The notes under the pieces were generated by a model, which was given only the letters and a program-made list of their open reading frames with translations, did not search any database and was not told the DNA's origin. The position numbers and the translations under genes were made by a program. A stretch of DNA of 64,000 bases from Sphagnum compactum (taxonomy: Eukaryota > Bryophyta > Sphagnopsida > Sphagnales), in assembly GCA_965153455.1 (NCBI GenBank), contig OZ234498.1, positions 14,074,001 to 14,138,000 on the forward strand, in the 5' to 3' direction. Shown one piece after another: positions 45,112 to 57,699 of the stretch; within the stretch, counting starts at the first letter, position 1, and each line of letters starts with the position of its first letter.

Positions 45112-46528
45112 AGGATGTCGTGAAGCTTCCCCTTAATTCGTCCCGTCATCCAACCGGACGAACATTTCATCCATCCCGTCATCCGTCTATTTAAGCCAAA
45201 CGTATATACATAAACACAAGAATGTATGGAGGAAGGTAGTCAGATTAAAAGACCCAAAATAGAAATTTTGAGAAGCTCAGAGACAAATTTTGGAACTTGA
45301 CCTCCAAGCTCCTTGAAACAGGGAAAGGGAGACAGAATGGCAGGTCTGGGTGAGAGCTGACATTTGCTGAACAATTGTAAGCTGACAGACACCTCCACTA
45401 GATTTGCATGCATGTGATTAGAATCAGTAAAAGCCTTTGTGGAATTGGCACTGTGGGGGGAAGGGGAGGGGTGGGAGGGTCTTCAGTGTGTATTTTAGGT
45501 AGGTATGTCAAGGTCAGACATTCAACAACATTGGGGTATATCTGTCGTCTTCGGTCTATTCCCATGGTCAACTGTATGTTGTTATTTCACGGGTCACAAG
45601 TAATGCAAACATCAAGATTTTCAACGGCCAGGGTCCCGATAGATACATGCGAAATGTCGTTTGTCCCGTCATCCATCAGGACGGATGCAGCTATGTCATC
45701 CCCACTATTTAAAATAGAAGCATAGGGGCTTCCACGTGACAGAGGTGTGTGTATTTGTCGGTACATATTACAAAATTACAACTACAAACTACATTTCCAA
45801 AACCTCTCTATATACCACATTCCGCATGTATTCATTAGGACCCTGCCCGCTGAAAATCTTGATGTTTGCACTGCTTATGACCATCATCCATCCCACCTTT
45901 GTGGTGTGTGTTGCTGGCTCTTGGTTCACTTTAGCCAATAATAAATGGCCTCAAATTTGTAAAACACTTGGTAGAATTGTTTAAATGTATCTGGAGGGCA
46001 CATTATCAAGCGGAATCTGTTCTTTACAAAGGTTAGGGCATTTCAATTTTTAAAACTACCCATCTCTATTTTTTAATTATTTAAAAAAAATTCTTGTGAA
46101 ATCTGCTTGTGCTTTGCTTGACGGAGGATAATTTACCCTCGGTGTGAAGCTTTCTCAAAAACAAATAATGGCCCTTCAGCTCCACCTAAATAAGATTCTT
46201 TGTCAAATGATAGATAGGCTGCCAAACTTGATTGCAAGAAAACAAAAACAACAACAATTAAAGAGGGAACTCAAGAGGGAGGGAAAATGAAACTACTTGC
46301 CTGAATTGGAATTGCAATTTTCAGGTTTTCTAGGTGCACGTCAGGGTGTATTTGGCCCTTTTGGTCTGATATTGATATCAGACCCCCCTGGGGCCGGGCA
46401 TGCCTTTCCTAGATAGCGACACATGCGCAGGGGGGGGGTTATTTATTTCTGCCAGGGTTTTCTTCCCTGTATGATGCCATCCATGGATGGATGACGGGAC
46501 GGATTAAGGGGAAGCTTCACGACGTCCT
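45112..46528 (+). mobile_element. TIR element with AGGAYGTCGTGAAGCTTCC termini
   Basis: About 1.4 kb bounded by inverted termini of roughly 40 bases: AGGATGTCGTGAAGCTTCCC on the left and its near-perfect reverse complement ending ACGTCCT at 46528. Both are flanked by TTAA within tatata runs. The TTAA flanks could be a target duplication or part of a longer terminus. Cgtcccgtcatcc-type words repeat near the ends. No transposase frame is visible. Within it, 46363-46384 is a perfect-arm palindrome (GGTCTGATA, 4-base loop, TATCAGACC). Confidence 0.65.
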
Positions 46529-48199
46529 TTAATATATATCATGCATAACGACCACTCATCATGCTTTAAAAACACAGTGGGCCCTTACAAAATGTATAAG
46601 GCACATCCCAGAAATGTAAGATGACCTTCTTCTATTAGGAGGATGCTTACATATTTAAGGTGCCCCCTGAGTACACAGGGAAATATCTGACAGGCCATTA
46701 CAGCTATGGACTCCATTTTGACATGTGGTCATTCTTGTAATGACCAACATTATGACCTTAACAATTGGGGGGTGACTAAATTCAATTCCAATTTGTTGAA
46801 ACCTTGGGGATCATGAGGCTAAGTTCGAGTCAAAATCGTATGGACCCATATTGAACCTTTTCAAAGAGAATCTATGCAAGTCTTCAATAGTCTTGAATTT
46901 CGAAATCTTCCAAGAGAATTCATGCAAGTCCTGAACTATTTTGAGTTTCAAATTCTTCCAAGAGAATTCATGTAAGTCTTGAATTGAATTGGAAAAGACC
47001 ATGGACCAATTTACAGTGGAACACAAGAATACATTGCTGGGGTTGAGAAGTTTCAAGTCCAAAGACACAAAGTCATGCCACCACCACACGACATTTCCCA
47101 TTGCCATCCCGCCACTAGCTCTCTTCAAACACTATTCCTAAAGGCTTGGGAAGAGTCACCTACAGAAAAACAATTATGTTGCGAGGAATACTAAGTCTGA
47201 TGGCATTCTAGAATGGATATGATACTACAGCAAAACACATTACATTGCAAGGAGTACAACAATTGATAGCATTTTTCTGCACTACATTGGATACATCTTT
47301 TGTCTTCTACTCTACTGAGAAATTACTCTCTAAACTTGTAAAAATAGCAAATCCCTATTGCTATGGTTGAGGTAAGACAGATGGGTTTCAAAAAACAATA
47401 GTCAAGCTTGCTCACCACCACAATGCTACTCGAAGCACCAAAGATTTTGTGGAAAAAATAAACACATTCACTACAGTTGCCCACCTGGCCCACATGTATC
47501 TTCACTCTCACCTGCACACACACAAGAGAAGCATTTCTCAGTATGAGTAATAATAGCTCCAGTTTCTACAGAAAGAAAATGGATTCATAGTTGTTTCTAC
47601 CAAAACAAAATTGACTGTCTTCCACAAACTACCTTCATAATGCAAACCATGTAGAACCCAAATTGTCAGGTTGAGCTACCTGTACACATTCGACAAATCA
47701 CAAGCAACACGTCCTGATCTTAGGTGAAATGAAGATAGATAGCTGCAGAAGATAAGACAGACAAACAGATAGCTTGAAATTTGTTCAAAGTGGAAAACCC
47801 TTGATGCAATACCACAAACATCCTGCAACAACACAAAAGATTCCATACATCCCAATTTGCCTGAACATTCTTTGTCCTACACAAAAGCTGCTCCAATTGT
47901 GGCACTTGGAGGGCAAAGAGAATCAAAAGTGCTAATTGACAGAACAGTAAAAGAAAGAAATATTCTAAGATCTAAACCCTAAACCCTAAACGTACTTCTT
48001 CTGTTCTTGCTGCTGCTGCTGCTGCTGCTGCGATGTTCTCAAGTTCCTCTTCGTTGGAATTTGCTGTGCTAGAAGCTCGAACTCTTGGAGTACGTCCGCA
48101 TACTCTGCTTGTTCGAATTCCCGCAAGGGGTTTATAATAAAGCTGGACAAAGCTTGTTAGGGGTATTTGGATAGAGCTTGTGAAGTGGTATTTAGCATA
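46529..48199. other. DNA between the arms of the 45-48.6 kb inverted repeat
   Basis: No recognised gene. It contains a 48-bp tandem repeat (46865, 46913, 46961), a telomere-like taaaccctaaaccctaaac near 47973-47991 and a (TGC) run at about 48008-48031. On the minus strand that run would encode poly-Ala. Confidence 0.5.
46865..46990. repeat. 48-bp tandem repeat, about 2.5 copies
   Basis: The phrase agagaattcatgcaagtc or a variant starts at 46865, 46913 and 46961. Each full copy continues with a ttgagtttcaaattcttcc-like phrase. The unit is a multiple of three, so a minus-strand frame stays open across it. Confidence 0.8.
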
Positions 48200-48603
48200 C
48201 CTACCTAAAATACACACTGAAGACCCTCCCACCCCTCCCCCACCCCCCACAGTGCCAGTTCCACAAAGGCTTTTACTGATTCTAATCACATGCATGCAAA
48301 TCTGGTGGAGGTGTCTGTCAGCTTACAATTGTTCTGCAAATGTCAGCTCTCACCCAGACCTGCCATTCTGTCTCCCTCTCCCTGTTTCAAGGAGCTTGGA
48401 GGTCAAGTTCCAAAATCTGTCTTTGAGCTTCTCAAAAATTTTATTTTGGGTCTTTTAATCTGACTACCTTCCTCCATACATTCTTGTGTTTATGTATATA
48501 TGTTCGGCTTAAATAGACGGATGACGGGATGGATGAAATGTCCGTTCGGTTAGACGACGAGACGGATGACGGGACGGATTAAGGGGAAGCTTCACGACGT
48601 CCT
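48200..48603 (-). mobile_element. Inverted second copy of the 45.1-kb element's left arm
   Basis: From 48603 leftward on the minus strand, about 400 bases repeat 45112-45508 with few differences. Shared words include gaagcttccccttaat, tgtatggaggaaggtagtca, gacctccaagctccttgaaa, gacagacacctccac and ggtaggtatg. Similarity stops abruptly at about 48200, where the other copy passes 45508. The outer end again abuts TTAATATATAT. It is either a truncated second element or the other arm of one composite foldback element (45112-48603). Confidence 0.7.
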
Positions 48604-48607
48604 TTAA

Positions 48608-50394
48608 TATATATATATATTATATATTCATTTTAAAACACATCTTGAAGATCCATTCCACCACATCAATAAAAAAAAAAATTTAAAAATTGGTGAATGA
48701 TAATTGATTATTATGCAAAATGTGAAAACCAACCTATTTAAAATAAACCTCAAAATTATTATGGATAAATTTGAACCCTTGGATGGTAGTGTAACTAAAC
48801 AAAAATTTAAAATGTTTTCCAACAACTAGGATGATTTTTGGAAACTATTTTGAAAACTTTTACCCATGGGTGGACAATTAAGTCCATTTGGGTCTTAAAT
48901 GGCCTAAAATTAAAAGGTGCACAATCAAGAATATTTACAACCATTTTGTGTCAGAAAATTCATTTCAAACGAATCTTCTGGGCAAAGCCAAGCCCTATAA
49001 CAAACTCAAGCAAAATGTTTCCCCTAGGGTGTGTTCAAATCATTAATTAACACAAATAGGTCATTGTGGTGGGAAATATCAAATTTGTAGTGGTGGTCAA
49101 TTTTATAACTTAAAACCACCTCTAAAACCTTCAATACGATATATTGAATATTTTAAGCATTTATAAAATTAGCAAATCACATTTAGTACTTACTAGTTGT
49201 AGCCCTTATGTCCTTGAAATTGCAAAAGAATGAACTCACAATTCATCATGATTCATAGTTAACATTGGTAACAATTCCTCAAAATGAACCAAAATGAATT
49301 AAGCATCACAAGGGCACAATATAAAATGGATGACGTGTGGATAGAAAACACATTTTCACAATATTCTTGTCACATAAATAACCATGGTGGTTAATTATCT
49401 GTATAAAATAAATGTTGGCACGTTCTTTGGTTTGTAGTGTTAAAGTTCCTCCAAGTTTATGTTTAAATTTACATTTTTTTAATCTCGACACAAATTAACA
49501 ATCTTTTGGTGGAGTTGACACAAGAATTGAACCTTGAACCTTGAAAATATCCTTTTGTTAGAATCATAACACAAACCAAAATTGTGAAAAAACAATTTTT
49601 GAACACAAGTTCAAATTCATTAGGAAGGTGAATTGAACTTTTTAAAAGAATTGAGCAAGTAGGTTGAATTTCAAAAGTAATTGATCAATCTAATTTATTG
49701 TCAAATTTTGAATTTATACAATCCCTATTTTGATTTATTGTAGACCTTCATACTTGAACAATATCCTACCTTCGGTGTGTTTAGTCTACATGTAATTAGA
49801 CCTTGTTTTTTAATCAAATTCAAAAAATGTGCCACAATCAAAACTTCAAAGTTTAAAATTTTGAAAAATTGGGTTTAAATTTGTATTAATTTTTTTTGTG
49901 AAAACATTAAAAATTTGTGAATAAGTTTTTACCACTTAAGGCATTTTATATGCAAAAACTAACCAACTAATGTTCAATTTGGCGAGTTAAAATGTCAATT
50001 CTAGTTTCAATTTTGTTGTGCATTCTTGTGTTGGCACCTATAACTATCATTGTCATCACACATACAAAACATAATATGAAAATACTTTGAATGGTCCACC
50101 ATGTTCAAATACAAGTTTTTATGTGTTTATATGCATGGTATTAATTTTTGCATTTGCATGTGTGGAAGTGTTGGGTTTGGATTCCTATTTTTTTTATAGG
50201 CAAATGACCATGTTGAGTCACTAAAAGTGATTTGAAATCACAAAAATTGGGATTATATCACATCCACATAATATCCTTAATCTTGTTCACACTTGAATTG
50301 ATTTGAAATAAAACCCAAACAACTAAACTAACTTAGTTTATCCATAACTAACTCGGGCTTAATGAAATAGTTCAATTAACACACTTAACAATTC
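48608..50394. other. Gene-free AT-rich DNA
   Basis: No supported gene or complete element. It consists of A/T-rich sequence with caaattttg and aaaattgaa words. Confidence 0.5.
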
Positions 50395-50700
50395 CTAAAA
50401 ATTAAATTGAAATTGGGTTTAGTTTTTGGAATTGATTCCTAAATTGGAATCAAAATCAAAACATTTTACCAACAAGGTTTCCAATTCTATTTATGTGTGG
50501 AATTGAAATTAATTTTTATGATTTTTTAAAAAAAAGATTAAAACCAAAGGTTAATCAACTATTAATTGTTAGTTTCAATTGGGGTTACCTAAAATTAAAG
50601 TTGGTTTTCAAAATCGAAATTGAAATTTATTTTTTTGAAAAACTAAACTTAAAACTAGATTCATGATTTCATTTATGTGTGGAATTAATACCACAACTAA
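50395..50700. repeat. AT-shifted member of the 'ggaac/aattgg' repeat
   Basis: Aattgg, ggaatt and atttatgtgtggaatt words recur with spacing like that at 29448-29760, but many C/G positions are A/T. This is consistent with an older, methylation-decayed copy. Confidence 0.4.
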
Positions 50701-50824
50701 AGGTTTTTCATAAAAGCAAAAGATTGCCCAACACTATCATAAACCATTCACATGTATTTACCAAAAAAATTATACCATTGAAATTTCACCAAAAAACGAA
50801 TTAAAAATAAAAAAATCTGAAATC

Positions 50825-51060
50825 AAGTGATTTTGGAAGGTTTCCATTGATATAAATGAGAAAAAACCCATCAAATTCCTAGATTTGGTTTTTAATGTGT
50901 AACCTTGAATATAAAAGGTTCATTTACATTCCACATCTTGTTTATATAAGTTAAATTTTGCTAATTTTCCAAACAATGATTACCATTTGTTTTACATCTA
51001 CCTATGGATTGTCACCACTTAGGCTACATAAACAAATTTAGAAAAAAAAACATTCGTATC
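50825..51060. repeat. Dispersed repeat family, copy 3
   Basis: Matches 39132-39370 in the same orientation (aagtgattttgga, gagaaaa, ggtttttaatgtgta, taccatttgttttacat, ctatggattgtcacc) and is followed by CTACC words. Confidence 0.5.
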
Positions 51061-53282
51061 TACCTACCTTTAATAATTACCAAATCTCTTGCTTACTTAT
51101 ATGCCCACATAGCAACCATTTACATTCCTACCTACTTATTCATGATACTTACCCACATTCATAAATAATTAACTAAGTAATGCGAGGTGGAAGTTAGAGG
51201 ACTTACAACATACTTACCAAGGTGGAACCTTTTGTTTTCATAAAAGCAAATTGTCATTTGAATTTACTAATTGTGTTATTATGAAAACATGCCATTGCCA
51301 CAATGAGGGTTTAAGGATCCAATGTGGGTTTTGGTGCACCCCAATGTCGGGCCAACATGGCAAAAATGTTCATGGCATCATTATTTTTTTGACAAGACCT
51401 TGTAAAGTGCGTATGGCTCTCACCTACATTATGGGAACACATACAAGTTTAGTACTCTATGCAATCAAATGATTGCTTCAATCTTCCATCTTCAAATAGG
51501 TAGAAGCTTAAATGTTGTTTGTTGTCCATAACAAAACCATTTGGAACAAGACTTGTGCCAGAAGTTCAAGTGGCTCAAATGTAGTGCATTGCTTTGAACA
51601 AAACAAGTGGCAAAAGCTTGAATGTTTGTGTGTTTCTTTGTGTTTGCACATTGTTGTGTGTTCATGTAAAAATCAACTAAAAATTGTGTGCTGCTATGTG
51701 TTGTGTTCATAAGAGAATAATCAAAATGGTGGGGGATTGGAGTTGATGATGAAAGGTAGGGCTCTCCTTGCAACATTGATGTTGGGGTTTAGGGTTTAAG
51801 GTTTGTAGTGGGACCATTGAGCTTGCCTTAAATATCAAAGAAAATCCACAAACTTTTTGTGCATCCCTTGCGCTATGGTCAAATCCCACAACCAAGAGTT
51901 GGCCTGAATTTATTTTAGGGCAAGAAAGCTTCTAACATCTCAAGTTAGGTTTTTTTGAGCTTTCTACACATGATGTTGGATCATAATGTTTTAACAATTT
52001 GTGAGAGGGATAATTCAAAGCACAAATTTTTTTCAATGATGCCCATGGCATGTTAGAAGTGGATATTCAAAACACGGAGGAGGATTGCGAAGATGATGAG
52101 ATTTCAGGGTTAATGATCAAGTGTGTTTGTGGCTTAATACTTTCTGAAACTTCAAGACTATAAGTTTTGAAATTTCATATATATATATATATATATTTAT
52201 ATTCTTTTGGTGAAGTCCATTTTCAATGATTTTTTATTTTTTTTTGGAAATTTCATGTGATTACAAATTCTGCATATATTCCAACTTGAAAACATTGTGT
52301 TTTCACATTTGCCAATCTGAAAATTTCTACAAACAAATTAGACAATATTAATTAATGCTGTGTTGAGAATTTTATTTTTATAACTTTCAAAATTATTATG
52401 CCCTTGCAATTTCTGAAAATTTTCAAAATCTGAGTTTCTTATTAATTAGTATTATTACGAATCTGAGCTCCATTTAATTTTTACTTGCCTTTTAGTAACC
52501 TCCTTAGGCTACTTCTAATGAATACAGATTAATTTTTGACCAGATCCAGCTTCCTGACGTCATCTGACGGCTTGTATTCAAGTGAGGTGAGTGAATGAAA
52601 TTTTGGGGCGTCCGATGAAACTCTTCAATTTTTTGCAGGTCGTTTAAGAGCCGCCAACCCCACCTTCCCCCCCCCCCCCCCCAATAGGTACCTACACATT
52701 TGAAACTAGGTTTTCATCCATTCGAACGAAAGTGGATGAGGTTTTCATCTATTTGAACAAAAGTGGATGAGATTTGCATCTATTTGAACCGAAGTGCACA
52801 ATCACTTGGCTTTTTTTTAATTAAAATTTCTTTTAAAAAAACTTTTTCCTTCCACTTAGAACTTGTTAGTCTACATGATTCTCATTAATAGCCATACCAA
52901 TGTTGGGCGGTTATTAGAAACAGAGATAGACCCCCGGTGGTTCTCAGGGCCGGTTCTCAAGAGATTGATAACCATGGAACTCAAAAACCAAGGACCCAAT
53001 TCTGGTATGGAAATCTTGTAGACGTAGCCAGTTCAGGTTTCATCCAGTTTTGGGTAGTTGTGGATGAACCTCAATTTGAGTTAATATCTGGTTTCATATT
53101 GGTAACCCATTCTGTAAGACGTGGGTTCTATAGGACGAGTGATAGGTAAGAAAATAAGTTAGTAACTAGTAACTACTTTGTAATAGATGGCTTTTAGTTT
53201 TTACATAGGTAAGGGCTGTTTTTTTTACTACCTACCTACTAACAGCCCACTTGCAAATTGCTAGTTGGTAGGTAGTTAATAA
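51061..53282. other. Gene-free intergenic DNA
   Basis: Contains an AT microsatellite at about 52177-52196, a 16-base C run at 52667-52682 and two similar phrases around 52733-52795 (gatgaggttttcatctatttgaac and gatgagatttgcatctatttgaac). No gene is supported. Confidence 0.45.
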
Positions 53283-53350
53283 AAGCAACTCAGGTAATCA
53301 CCATGGTTAGCCAGGGAACTGAAACTTAACCAAAAAAACTGTTTCCTTCC
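53283..53350. repeat. Dispersed short repeat, copy 1
   Basis: Aagcaactcaggtaatcacc, catggttagccagggaac, gaaa and actgtttc recur in order at 57589-57645. Both copies are preceded by GTAG words, so they probably belong to one longer element. Confidence 0.6.
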
Positions 53351-53524
53351 TGACCAGGTACTTACTCACCATCTAACTTTGGTGGTTCATTGGTTTCATG
53401 TGCTTTAAGGATTTATTGCTCTTGTTGCACTAAGAAATCAATTCCAGCCGTCTGTCATGGGAATTCAACTGTTCTCTTCCCCTCTCTCTCTATCTCTCTC
53501 TTAACAATTGTGCAATGAAGTGAG

Positions 53525-53687
53525 CTCTCTCTCTCTCTCTAACTTTGAATGTTTTGTAGAGTTTATAGTTCACATTAAACTTTCAACCCTAAACCCATAT
53601 TTTGAATTTTTCTTCCAACAATTTGTGATGAGAGATTGTTGGAGGAGACCAAAGATGAAAAACAAAAGAGAGAGAGAGAGAGAGAGA
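53525..53687. repeat. (CT)n and (AG)n runs
   Basis: A CT run at 53525-53540 and an AG run at 53667-53687, about 130 bases apart, could pair as a hairpin. The open frame spanning them is best explained by simple sequence. Confidence 0.6.
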
Positions 53688-53861
53688 TCTCCCCCAGGAG
53701 TAATCCATCCAAAGCTTAAGTTTACTTACCGTATACTTTGGCTTTTTTTTGTTGGGCTTTGGCAATTCAATCTAACTGACCACCCCTATTGCCTTGTCCC
53801 CAAACAACTTAAAGGACTTGGAGAAAAAAATTCTCACATGTATTTGAAGAGTAGTCCATAG

Positions 53862-54188
53862 GTATGATCATGCATCCATGAATATCCATCCCTCCTCGAA
53901 AAGAAGAGAGATATTGTGCCTACTCCTTAAGAGTGGGAAGGAAATTAGTGTGTGGTTTATAGGTGTAAGATCCCTCCCACTCGTAAGTATACAGGAAGAA
54001 AGAATGCTTTCCCTCCTTACCCTTGTTATGTGACCTTTGCCACTCAGGGGGGGCTAGAAACCATGTGAAGCCCCTCATGGGGATCCCTGACCCTACATGT
54101 AAAAACCAACCCCTTTGGACCCTGCCCCCTCCCTACCACTTTCTCAAGCTGCAATATGCATGTCATGGATGTTATTTGTTTGGGGTTT
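53862..54188. other. Intergenic DNA, no feature seen
   Basis: Locally GC-richer near 54050-54130 but without a recognisable gene. Confidence 0.4.
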
Positions 54189-54515
54189 TGTTAGCATTGC
54201 CTTGGCAGGCAAGGATATTGTGTTTAGATTTGTTGTAGAGTATAGTAGCTTAAGGGATTTTTATAGGCCCCTAGGTAATAAATAATAGGTCTATTTTTAT
54301 ATGAGAATTTTCAAAAAATGATATATTTTGGCTTGTGTTGAAACTCGAGATTAGTTATAGAGTTATAATATCTTGAAAGATTTTGATTTCTTTTAGAGGA
54401 TTTTTTGAACATTTTATTTTTGCACGGTGAAACATTTGAGTTTCCATAATTCTTCTTTTGCCTTAAGGTACTTTTTAATGTAAATGGCAAGGCCACAGTG
54501 TGGCACACCCCTTGT
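54189..54515 (+). repeat. Dispersed ~310-bp repeat, copy 2 (LTR-like)
   Basis: Same orientation as 42665-42965. It begins TGTTAGCATTGCCTTGG and ends acaccccttgttg, with an 18-base insertion after ggatattgtg. Identity is roughly 85 percent by eye. Confidence 0.6.
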
Positions 54516-56668
54516 TGTGGTTGTTGCTGATGAGATTCAGAAATCATTTATTAGGTATCCACATTTATTATGAAGCTATTGAAATTCAAAAATCCTTTGT
54601 TGTGAAGAAGAAGTACAAAATTTTCCCTTTGATGACACATGTAAGAGATCCTTGTCTTGTAAAAGGACTTGTGGGAAACAACCAATTCTTTAAGCCATCC
54701 TTTTTGGATGGGAAACAACCAATTCTTCAAGCCATCCTTTTTTTGGATGATATAATTAAAATGTTCACAATAAGTCATCCATAAGGTCGGAGTTCAATGT
54801 TTTTCTCTCATTCATGTTACATGCTCATCATATCGTTGATCGTCAAATAGATGATCTAAATACCCCTAGTAAATGAAGAGCTTGTATTTCACTTCTTCCT
54901 ACACCATTGATGGATTTTGCCATATAGCCACCTGCTCATCCTCATGATGGAATTTGTCAATAATGTAAGATTTCTTTGATTAACCTACTACATTCTTGGG
55001 TTCAAAAATACCAATTTCACATGTTTGTCGAACCAATAAATTTGGACCCAACAAATCTTTGCATATTAGTTAGTAGTGAGTTCTTCTTTATGGACCCCAC
55101 CCACCCATATGGTGGCACCACATTTTGCATGGTTAAATTGTTGCATGAGTTTTTTTTTTGTTGCATTATAGGTAGGAATTTATCAAGCATGTGTTTACTG
55201 TTATTGATGATCTACTTGAACATGCATCATGATCGCATAACATCGGCAACTTATTTAGATAGATTGCTCCCATTTTGCTCATTAGAAATGATATTTTGTG
55301 CTTGTTTTTTTAATAGAGTATAATGTAAGTTATTGGTATGAGTTCTCTATACCTGTTATGAACTTAATCATCTCACAAAACTTGAAGACGTTTTATTGTT
55401 GGCTTTGTCAATAAGGGAGAGAGTGCTAAAACCATGTAGTTTTTGTAGAGACCCGCTTCCCTTTTATTACTATACATTCATATTTTAGGAACTTCACGGA
55501 TGATTGGTTTTGTATGCTGCTCATCCATCCTTCAGATAGGTCTCAATTATGATGATCGGATTGTAATGGCCCCATAATTTGCACAAGTTTGTTTGCTTGT
55601 TCTTAACTCTTCTCACAATTAAAAAAATTTCTCTAAAACCTTTAAACTGGAAGTGTGGGTATTTAAAAGCATAGCAGAGCTAGATAGCCAAAATGTATTT
55701 ACGGATTCTCCCATTTCAAACAAGGGGTTGTTTAACAACACAGGTGCCCAACTTTCCCTCTAGGGTTTGGCTCTATGTAACCATGGTTTTTGATCCTGGT
55801 TATGGCCTAGTGATGCGTAGGGTTAAAGCCTGAGGCTGTGGGCTTTACCGAGTGTAGAGAGTTGCTCTGATCTGTTTTCTTTCCTCGTGATACCTGCCAT
55901 CTTTTGATGAAGAAATACAAAAATGATGAGCGTTTCAAAAAATAACACTATGTCACATGCTGTCCAATTACATAACTAAGAAAGATTAGAGTAGGTCTTT
56001 AAGTATTGGAGTTATATAAACATACACGAGATGGTCATGAGGTCAGCGGGATGACCAGAAAGTAACCCTAGGGTAGGGTTTTTCTTTTTTCTTTTTTTCC
56101 AGATTTGTGCAATTTTCACAATTTGAAAGAAAATTTTCCAAAAATTCAGCTTAGCAATTTTTTTAATTTAAAAAGTGTACTTTTTTTTTCCCAGAATTTT
56201 CCCAATTTTTTTGTTGCCACAGTTTGAAAATTCACCCCAAATTAAAAGGCGGCTCGAGGTGCAGTGATATGAAAAAAAAAAAATCTCTTTTTTGTTTTCT
56301 TTCAAGCAAATATTATCACATAAATAATTAATTAATTAATTAATCATTTTTTTTCTAAATTTTTTTTTGAGTGTGCTCATTCTGGTGAACTTGCCTTTAG
56401 TTTCTGTCAGCATGTATGTGTTCACAGAGTATAATGCACTTTCCAGCCTAAGTTTATGCCCTACAGTTCCATCACCATGTGTTTACACAATGTGGTGTGC
56501 ACTTGCAAGGTTGGTAGAGTGGGTGAAGCTCTATTAAATCCCTTCTTTATTTCAAAAATAATAATTTAATAATAAAGGTTAGATGGATGAACAATTTTTT
56601 GATTTAAGAATCTTGAAAAGTGGTATGATTTGTCCTCACATTGCACCAAAAAAATAAATAAATAAAAA
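54516..56668. other. Gene-free intergenic DNA
   Basis: No supported gene. Two near-identical phrases at 54664-54740 (gggaaacaaccaattctt... twice) form a short tandem duplication. 56080-56350 is poly-T/A-rich. Confidence 0.45.
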
Positions 56669-56728
56669 ATGAATTCACTAGTTTAGTGAACAGGGACTAA
56701 TGAATTATACCCACATTTTGTAATAGTG
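56669..56728 (-). mobile_element. CACTA-type MITE, truncated copy 3
   Basis: 60 bases matching the right part of the element at 20353-20506 (gaattcactagttt, gggactaatgaa, acccacattttgta) and ending TTTTGTAATAGTG. The left half is missing, replaced by an aaataaataaat run. Confidence 0.75.
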
Positions 56729-57588
56729 TCAAAAAATATAGTGCATTGACAATTATCATTTAAATAGGACGATCATAAGATCTATTAATATTTTATTTTA
56801 TCAAATTTCAATTTCAAAATTTATTTAACCCATTCTCAAGTATAAATGCATGAGAAAATGTTTTTTCAAATTTATGTGTTTTTCTAAATATTTTTTCCAA
56901 ACATCATATTCATGATCTAATTTTTAGTACTTTCTTCACCAATTTGCATCTTTATTTTTTTTTAATTGAATTTTTAATCCAATTGTTGAATCCAAAATTT
57001 TCAAACTTACAATCCAATTGTCAAAATTCAATTTAAAGTGCATGTAATGTCATTTAATATTTTCATTCACATGGAAGTTAATTTTTTCAAAATTAATTCA
57101 TTTTTTTCATCAATTGATTGTCACTAATAATAATGCACAAGTTCTTTCCATAAAACATAAGTCTTATATATAATACAGAAAGTAAGTAACTGGTGTGTTA
57201 ACTTGGCAACTTTGACACACATTTGTTGAATTATTTATTTGTTTATTTATAAGTTTTCATTTCAATTCTTGAAGATTAGATATTTTGCTTGCACAAAATT
57301 TTGTTCTCTGAAAATAATGTAATTAGTGTCATAGATACCAATGTACTAATCAGTGAATTTTTATATTAAATTTTTCCTATCAAAGTTTTTGCGATACTTT
57401 CTTATTTTAAAAAAAAGAAAATTAGTCAAATTTACACTTGAAAAACAAAAATTTCTCAATTTCTTTGTCAAAAAATAACAAAATGTATCCAGGAAAAAAT
57501 TATTCTACTACTAATAGTGGCAATGTAAGTAGGTGGTTTATAGTTGATACATAGATACTAACAACCCCACTAGGTGTTATGGAGTTAA
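56729..57588. other. Gene-free AT-rich DNA upstream of the CHUP1-like gene
   Basis: A/T-rich, with GTAG words near 57525. No TATA box can be assigned with confidence. Confidence 0.4.
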
Positions 57589-57645
57589 ATAAGCAACTGA
57601 GCTAACCAGCATGGTTAGCCAGGGAACAGAAAACTGTTTCTTGAT
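57589..57645. repeat. Dispersed short repeat, copy 2
   Basis: Aagcaactgagctaaccagc, catggttagccagggaac and actgtttc match 53283-53350 in the same orientation. Confidence 0.6.
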
Positions 57646-57699
57646 CAGTTCTCATCCATCCATCCATCCCTAGGTAGTGGTTCACTCTCCCTGCCCCCC

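Noticed and set aside
45408-45725. ORF sharing its first ~33 residues with a minus-strand ORF at 48295-47972
   Set aside because: The shared part is simply the inverted-repeat arm; beyond it the frames are unrelated and unconserved.
53508-53861. 117-codon ORF
   Set aside because: It is held open by CT and AG simple repeats and contains no domain.
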